A stretch of DNA of 11,614 bases from JAHCIE01 sp034431435. GTDB lineage: Bacteria > Chloroflexota > Anaerolineae > Epilineales > JAHCIE01. Shown here piece after piece: positions 6,800 through 11,614 of this stretch. The stretch lies in NCBI GenBank assembly GCA_034431435.1, contig DAOUDG010000056.1:1-11614 (forward strand), read 5' to 3'. Position 1 is the first letter of the stretch, and the number at the start of each line of letters is the position of its first letter. The notes below the pieces were generated by a model. The model saw nothing but the letters and a program-made list of their open reading frames with translations. It was not told the DNA's origin and ran no database searches. The position numbers were made by a program, and so were the translations under genes.

Positions 6800-7386
6800 A
6801 GGTTGTATCGGAAGCGGTGGCTCACGATCGCGTCTTGCACCCTTCCTCGTAATTCTGCCCGCCTCTCCTTGTCCAACGGATTATACAGCTTGAGGCTGCC
6901 GACTTCGGCCAGCTTGAGGTGGCTGAACACCTCCCAGTCCTCGTGCGCTCCGCCATGTTCGATGAGCAGATCGGCCATCTGGCGCGGGATCATGACCGCG
7001 CCGTCGTCGTCGGCGATGATGATGTCGCCGGGCAGGACCAGCACACCCCCGCACGCGATGGGGACGTTGTTGGCCCACGGGAACAGGCCCGCCTGCGAGG
7101 CGTAGTTGGGTGTGAAGCCCACCGTACGCTGGGGCATGAACTGGAGGGTGACGGCGGGGCCAACGACTCTGGCCCCCGGCCGACGTGGGATTGGTCCCTG
7201 GATGAACGCACGCCGCACGCCCATTCGGTGGAGGAGGGCGCTGGCCGTGGCGCTGCTAACGGCGTGCAGGCGCTCGATGGTAGCGGCGTCGGGACGCGCG
7301 AAGGGTGGGCCACTGATGGGCAGGGTGCGGGCAATGCCGGGCGTGGGCAGGGTCAGGTCCGGAAAATGCTCTGTTGGTGAGGGCAT
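6784..7386 (-). pseudogene. RraA-family aldolase-like gene with in-frame central deletion
   Basis: The ATG at 7386 (AGGA eight bases upstream) opens 200 residues without a stop. Residues 1-87 match the family N-terminus (VSSATASALLHRMG, then RRPGARVVGPAVTLQFMPQR). From residue 88 the sequence is the late part (TVGFTPNYASQAGLFPWANN, VPIACGGVLVLPGDIIIADD, DGAVMIPRQ) and the tail. In full-length relatives about 60-75 residues lie between these parts, including the G-D-V-V-V-D strand, the G-x-F-G-E-x segment and the R-D metal/substrate motif. The join is near nucleotide 7126 and keeps the frame. The active site is therefore missing, and I call it a pseudogene even though it could be translated. 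The last ~25 residues differ from the sister fragment at 3574-3731. Related enzymes cleave 4-hydroxy-4-methyl-2-oxoglutarate-type acids in the cytoplasm. Confidence 0.7.
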
Positions 7387-7486
7387 GCCTCGAGTCCTTC
7401 CTGATCGGCATAGGCCCTATGCAGGGGAACCCATTCTACAGGTGACGAGATGCGAACGCAAGTAGGCACGACAGCCGGAATCGCCC

Positions 7487-7514
7487 TTGACAGGTGGGGT
7501 AGACAGCCTGTAAT
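7487..7514 (+). promoter_or_regulatory. Sigma70-type promoter upstream of the permease remnant
   Basis: TTGACA at 7487-7492 (all 6 positions) is followed after 16 bp by TGTAAT at 7509-7514 (5 of 6). It points at the ATG at 7565, whose ribosome binding site AAAGGAG (7551-7557) is strong. The expression signals thus survive although the gene behind them is broken. Between 7387 and 7486 I see no gene. Confidence 0.5.
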
Positions 7515-7564
7515 CCCTACACCCGACCCGCCCCTGATGTCTGTACCGCGAAAGGAGTGCAGAG

Positions 7565-7725
7565 ATGGACGGAGAAGTCCACAAGAGGATGATGGGCTGC
7601 TTCCGGTCCATTCCGGAGGACCTGGAAGACGCGGCCATGATCGACGGCGCGACACGCTTGCAGGCGTTTCTGCCGCTCAGAAGTACATGGTGGAAGGGCT
7701 GACGGCCGGCAGCGTGAAGGGCTGA
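7565..7725 (+). pseudogene. Sugar ABC transporter permease remnant (MalG/CUT1-like)
   Basis: From the ATG at 7565 the frame reads MDGEVHKRMMGCFRSIPEDL, then EDAAMIDGATRLQAF. This is the EAA loop by which inner-membrane permeases of sugar ABC importers contact the ATPase. Near 7665-7675 the similarity jumps one frame to AQKYMVEGLTAGSVKG, the usual extreme C-terminus of these permeases, ending at the TGA at 7723-7725. The original frame stops at 7700-7702 after 45 codons. About 70-80 residues that normally lie between the two motifs are missing, as are nearly all upstream membrane helices of a ~280-residue protein. The remnant cannot form a transporter. The substrate was probably a sugar or sugar acid, given the neighbouring catabolic remnants. 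Confidence 0.7.
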
Positions 7726-7891
7726 GGCGGGCAGCGCACACCTGGGTGCGCGGACAGCGGCGCGAGATCGCTGCGCTGGCCGAGGCGAGGATTGTCAACC
7801 CGGCCTGGGATGGGTAAGACCGGGCGGCCCGGTGCGTCCCAAGAGAGTAGCTCACGCCGACTGTCCCACGCTGGGGCGGCGTGCTGTGAAT
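7726..7891 (+). other. Gene-poor stretch with a hairpin and an unassigned reading-frame tail
   Basis: After the permease stop, GCGCAC (7734-7739) and GTGCGC (7746-7751) form a 6-bp stem with a 6-base loop. It is not followed by a T run, so it is at best a weak terminator. A plus-strand frame through this region ends at the TAA at 7815-7817 with AAHTWVRGQRREIAALAEAR then IVNPAWDG. It has the composition of a real protein C-terminus but no start of its own. It could be another gene remnant like its neighbours; I cannot assign it. From 7818 to 7891 I see nothing further. Confidence 0.3.
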
Positions 7892-7920
7892 TTGACCTGG
7901 CCCGGCGAGCGACCTATAAT
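7892..7920 (+). promoter_or_regulatory. Main promoter of the str operon (rpsL)
   Basis: TTGACC (7892-7897, 5 of 6) and TATAAT (7915-7920, 6 of 6) are separated by exactly 17 bp, the best spacing. Transcription should start near 7926-7929 and give a leader of about 100 bases before rpsL. Such strength is expected for a ribosomal protein operon. Confidence 0.85.
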
Positions 7921-7923
7921 TAT

Positions 7924-7954
7924 GCGTCGCAGGTTCGCCTGAAGACGCTTTTTT
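7924..7954 (+). terminator. Terminator-like hairpin with T6 tract at the start of the rpsL leader
   Basis: GCGTC (7924-7928) pairs with GACGC (7944-7948), and CAGG with CCTG closes a TTCG tetraloop; TTTTTT follows at 7949-7954. This has all the parts of an intrinsic terminator. It overlaps the expected start point of the rpsL promoter. It may stop transcription arriving from upstream, or a shortened form may attenuate or stabilise the str transcript itself. A transcript starting at 7926 would still keep GUC/GAC plus the CAGG/CCUG stem. Confidence 0.65.
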
Positions 7955-7963
7955 GTCGCCTTT

Positions 7964-7981
7964 CGACGCCTCGGCGCGTCG
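7964..7981 (+). promoter_or_regulatory. Second leader hairpin, able to pair alternatively with the first
   Basis: CGACGC (7964-7969) and GCGTCG (7976-7981) form a perfect 6-bp stem with a 6-base loop. GCGTCG is identical to 7924-7929, the 5' arm of the first hairpin. CGACGC could therefore pair with either copy, which allows two mutually exclusive folds. No T run follows, so this is not itself a terminator. Confidence 0.5.
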
Positions 7982-8013
7982 AGTCCTTGTGTCAAACGTG
8001 ATCATGGCTAGAT

Positions 8014-8029
8014 AAGGAGAGCGGCGTTG
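8014..8029 (+). promoter_or_regulatory. rpsL ribosome binding site and TTG start
   Basis: AAGGAG at 8014-8019 lies 7 bases before TTG (8027-8029), which fixes this unusual start codon for MPTINQLVRK. Overlapping it is a three-codon frame, ATG GCT AGA TAA (8004-8015), whose stop lies against the AAGGAG. It lacks a ribosome binding site of its own. Confidence 0.8.
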
Positions 8030-8473
8030 CCGACGATTAATCAATTGGTCCGCAAGGGTCGCAAGACCACTGCGAAAAAGAGCAAGTCGCCCGCCCTGCA
8101 CTTCGTGCTGAACTCGCAGAAGCGCAAGACGACCTACGGGCCGGGCGCGCCCCAGAAGCGCGGCGTCTGTACTCAGGTGCGCACGACGACGCCCAAGAAG
8201 CCCAATTCGGCGCTGCGCAAGATTTGCCGCGTGCGCCTCAGCAATGGCTTCGAAGTGACGGCCTACATTCCGGGCGAGGGTCATACCTTGCAGGAGCACT
8301 CGGCTGTGCTGATCCGTGGCGGCCGTGTGAAGGATCTACCGGGCGTGCGGTATCACGTCGTGCGTGGCACGTTGGATGCGACTGGTGTCGACAAGCGTCG
8401 TCGCGGTCGGTCCAAGTATGGTGCAAAGCGGCCCAAGGCTGGCGCGGCGGCGACGTCGGCCAAGAAGAAATAG
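8027..8473 (+). CDS. rpsL: Small-subunit ribosomal protein S12 (uS12)
   Basis: S12 sits at the decoding centre of the 30S subunit and helps set translation accuracy; it is the classic site of streptomycin resistance changes. The protein is 148 residues against 124 in E. coli. Conserved segments: MPTINQLVRKGR (1-12), PQKRGVCT (42-49), TTPKKPNSALRK (54-65), LQEHS (88-92), and RGGRVKDLPGVRYH (97-110), followed by RSKYGAKRPK. Lysines 57/58 and 102, at the known resistance positions, are the usual wild-type residues, and the modifiable Asp (103) is present. Between SPAL (21-24) and PQKRGVC there are 17 residues where E. coli has 3, and a basic Ala/Lys tail follows. I recall insertions here in Anaerolineae-type Chloroflexota. 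It is first in the operon, 9 bp before rpsG. Confidence 0.97.
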   Translation: MPTINQLVRKGRKTTAKKSKSPALHFVLNSQKRKTTYGPGAPQKRGVCTQVRTTTPKKPNSALRKICRVRLSNGFEVTAYIPGEGHTLQEHSAVLIRGGRVKDLPGVRYHVVRGTLDATGVDKRRRGRSKYGAKRPKAGAAATSAKKK

Positions 8474-8482
8474 CGAGGTCTC

Positions 8483-8953
8483 ATGCCACGACGTGGTCAC
8501 CTGGTGCGCCGGGAGATTGTTCCCGATGCCCGTTTTGAAAGCACGCTTGTCTCGCAGTTCGTCAATAAGATTATGCAGCGGGGCAAGAAGAGCACGGCGC
8601 AGCGCCTCTTCTACGGCGCGATGGATATCATGGAGCAGCGCGCCAATAAGCCCGCGCTCCAGACCTTCGAGCAGGCGATGCGCAATGCCACGCCAATGAT
8701 TGAGGTCAAGCCGCGCCGCGTGGGTGGTTCCACCTACCAGGTTCCGATTGAGATTCGGCCGGACCGCCGCAACGCGCTGGCGATTCGCTGGCTCATTTCC
8801 AGCGCGCGCGCCCGCCCCGGTAAGAGCTTCAGCGAGAAGTTGGCCGCCGAGTTGCTGGACGCCGCCTCCAACCAGGGCGCGACGATTCGTCGCCGCGAGG
8901 AAACCCACAAGATGGCCGACGCTAACCGAGCGTTTGCCCACTATCGCTGGTGA
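8483..8953 (+). CDS. rpsG: Small-subunit ribosomal protein S7 (uS7)
   Basis: S7 binds the 3' major domain of 16S rRNA, starts assembly of the 30S head and lies beside the E site. The 156-residue length is normal. Recognisable parts: MPRRGHLVRREIVPDARFES (1-20), VNKIMQRGKKSTAQRLFYGA (27-46), the MIEVKPRRVGGSTYQVPIEI segment (71-90) with its typical β-hairpin, RPDRRNALAIRWL, and the C-terminal HKMADANRAFAHYRW. The ATG is preceded by GAGG with a short 4-base gap, just after the rpsL stop, which fits translation coupled to rpsL. In E. coli, S7 represses its own operon by binding the rpsL-rpsG junction. The junction here is only 9 bp, so that exact mechanism is unlikely in the same place. Confidence 0.97.
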   Translation: MPRRGHLVRREIVPDARFESTLVSQFVNKIMQRGKKSTAQRLFYGAMDIMEQRANKPALQTFEQAMRNATPMIEVKPRRVGGSTYQVPIEIRPDRRNALAIRWLISSARARPGKSFSEKLAAELLDAASNQGATIRRREETHKMADANRAFAHYRW

Positions 8954-9030
8954 GCGAGTGGCCAGTGATCGGGAGCAGGCCGCCTGCGTCTAGCTGACCA
9001 CTGACCACCGACATACATCTCATGGCGCGG

Positions 9031-9046
9031 TCGCCTCATGAGGCGA
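9031..9046. promoter_or_regulatory. 16-bp perfect palindrome in the rpsG-fusA spacer
   Basis: TCGCCTCATGAGGCGA is its own reverse complement. In RNA it would form a 6-bp stem with a CAUG loop; in DNA it could be a dimer-binding operator. The spacer (8954-9224, 271 bp) is long for a str operon. It also holds a 7-bp tandem TGACCAC (8995-9008), the hairpin at 9105-9137 and the short inverted repeat GTGCC-GA-GGCAC (9169-9180). I see no gene and no convincing promoter in it. Confidence 0.6.
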
Positions 9047-9104
9047 GACTTCCATCGAGATTCTGGACCGTCAGCGCCCGCCAGGGCTGAGGACGGCCGA
9101 TCTG

Positions 9105-9137
9105 GAAGCCCGCATGGGATGTTGCTATGCGGGCTTC
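9105..9137 (+). promoter_or_regulatory. Strong 11-bp-stem hairpin upstream of fusA
   Basis: GAAGCCCGCAT (9105-9115) and ATGCGGGCTTC (9127-9137) are perfectly complementary around an 11-base loop. No T run follows (GTGTTAGCC), so full intrinsic termination is unlikely. An RNA-processing site, a pause, or a protein-binding leader element that sets fusA level relative to rpsG are possible. It lies 87 bp before the fusA start. Confidence 0.65.
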
Positions 9138-9224
9138 GTGTTAGCCCGACAGCGGTGTTAACCGAGGCGTGCCGAGGCACTGTTGTCCCACGTCTGGCGA
9201 CCCGAGAGAGATGAGGTTAGTTGT

Positions 9225-11303
<2,079 letters not shown>

Positions 11304-11323
11304 GACACGGGCCTGCCAGAAAG

Positions 11324-11352
11324 TTGCCCTGAGCCTTTGAGGGGTGTATAAT
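11324..11352 (+). promoter_or_regulatory. Internal promoter for tuf
   Basis: TTGCCC (11324-11329, 4 of 6) and TATAAT (11347-11352, 6 of 6) are 17 bp apart, directly after the fusA stop. Transcription would start near 11359, leaving a leader of about 110 bases. A separate promoter would allow EF-Tu to be made in excess over EF-G, as cells require. Confidence 0.7.
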
Positions 11353-11355
11353 AAC

Positions 11356-11421
11356 GCGGTTGCCCCACCGCAGGAAATCGAGCAGGTCAGAGTGAAGTGC
11401 GATGCGGGAGCGCCGCCTCCC
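11356..11421 (+). promoter_or_regulatory. tuf leader with two small hairpins
   Basis: GCGGT/ACCGC (11356-11371) and GGGAG/CTCCC (11406-11421) each form a 5-bp stem with a 6-base loop. The first lies right at the expected transcript start. They may affect mRNA stability or start-site access; short stems like these also arise by chance. The tuf ribosome binding site AGAGGAG (11455-11461) is outside both. Confidence 0.3.
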
Positions 11422-11471
11422 TCGGCCTGCCGTCATGGAACACGCAACACTGCAAGAGGAGTATCAACGCC

Positions 11472-11614
11472 ATGGCGAAGCAGAAGTTTGAGCGAACGAA
11501 GCCGCATGCCAACATCGGCACGATCGGGCACGTGGACCACGGCAAGACGACGCTGACAGCGGCGATCACCAAGACGCTGGCGCTGCAAGGTAAGGCCCAG
11601 TTCCGCGCCTTCGA
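11472..11614 (+). CDS. tuf: Translation elongation factor Tu (partial, N-terminus)
   Basis: EF-Tu is the GTPase that carries aminoacyl-tRNA to the ribosome. Only the first 47 codons are in the window; the gene runs off the right edge. The start MAKQKFERTKPHANIGTIGH and the G1 loop GHVDHGKT (19-26), followed by TLTAAITKTLALQG, identify it beyond doubt. AGAGGAG lies 10 bases before the ATG. It follows fusA by 168 bp with its own promoter, the usual end of the str cluster. The residues after the P-loop (QGKAQFRAF) resemble Chloroflexota EF-Tu from memory. Confidence 0.97.
   Translation, partial: MAKQKFERTKPHANIGTIGHVDHGKTTLTAAITKTLALQGKAQFRAF

Noticed and set aside
7734..7751. Intrinsic terminator after the permease remnant
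   Set aside because: There is a perfect 6-bp stem but no T run follows, so it is noted only as a hairpin.
7517..8299. Minus-strand open frame of 260 codons across the rpsL promoter and half of rpsL
   Set aside because: It covers the str promoter, the leader and rpsL in antisense, and has no motif; considered chance.
9183..9224. Upstream TTG start (9183) for fusA
   Set aside because: The ATG at 9225 has a good ribosome binding site and gives the standard EF-G N-terminus.

Overview
The window looks like a chromosomal segment from a GC-rich bacterium, most likely of the phylum Chloroflexota (Anaerolineae/Caldilineae-like). This is inferred from remembered protein resemblance, not from a search. 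The clues are the str ribosomal operon order rpsL-rpsG-fusA-tuf, an S12 protein with an insertion after its 'SPAL' segment, an EF-Tu N-terminus of the 'MAKQKFERTKPH' type, and a large XRE-NB-ARC-TPR regulator beside sugar-acid catabolism genes. Promoters are of the ordinary housekeeping -35/-10 type.

Left part (1-2700, minus strand): the start of a lipoprotein gene with a tandemly repeated Ala/Pro/Thr/Gln linker; an intact metal-dependent amidohydrolase with a consensus promoter; and an intact soluble pyridine nucleotide transhydrogenase (sthA).

Middle part (2700-7820): a decaying catabolic region. On the minus strand, an RraA-family aldolase tail, a mandelate racemase/enolase-superfamily gene and an amidohydrolase gene still sit in a tightly coupled operon layout. 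The enolase and amidohydrolase genes keep their N- and C-terminal ends but have lost the middle, and only the tail of the aldolase remains. A second RraA-family gene (6784-7386) also lacks its middle, in frame. A sugar ABC-transporter permease remnant (7565-7725) has its EAA loop joined almost directly to its C-terminus. Among these remnants lies an apparently intact 847-residue regulator, divergently arranged with a small membrane-anchored protein that contains an exact 56-bp internal duplication.

Right part (7890-11614, plus strand): the str operon. It starts with a strong promoter directly followed by a terminator-like hairpin and a second hairpin able to pair alternatively with it. It continues with rpsL (TTG start), rpsG, a 271-bp spacer holding a 16-bp perfect palindrome and an 11-bp-stem hairpin, fusA, and then tuf, which has its own promoter and runs off the window.

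How the parts relate: the str genes supply core translation. sthA balances NADH and NADPH. The remaining genes fit uptake and breakdown of a sugar acid or related carboxylate, a pathway that now seems largely inactivated here. No CRISPR array, tRNA, rRNA or transposase was seen.
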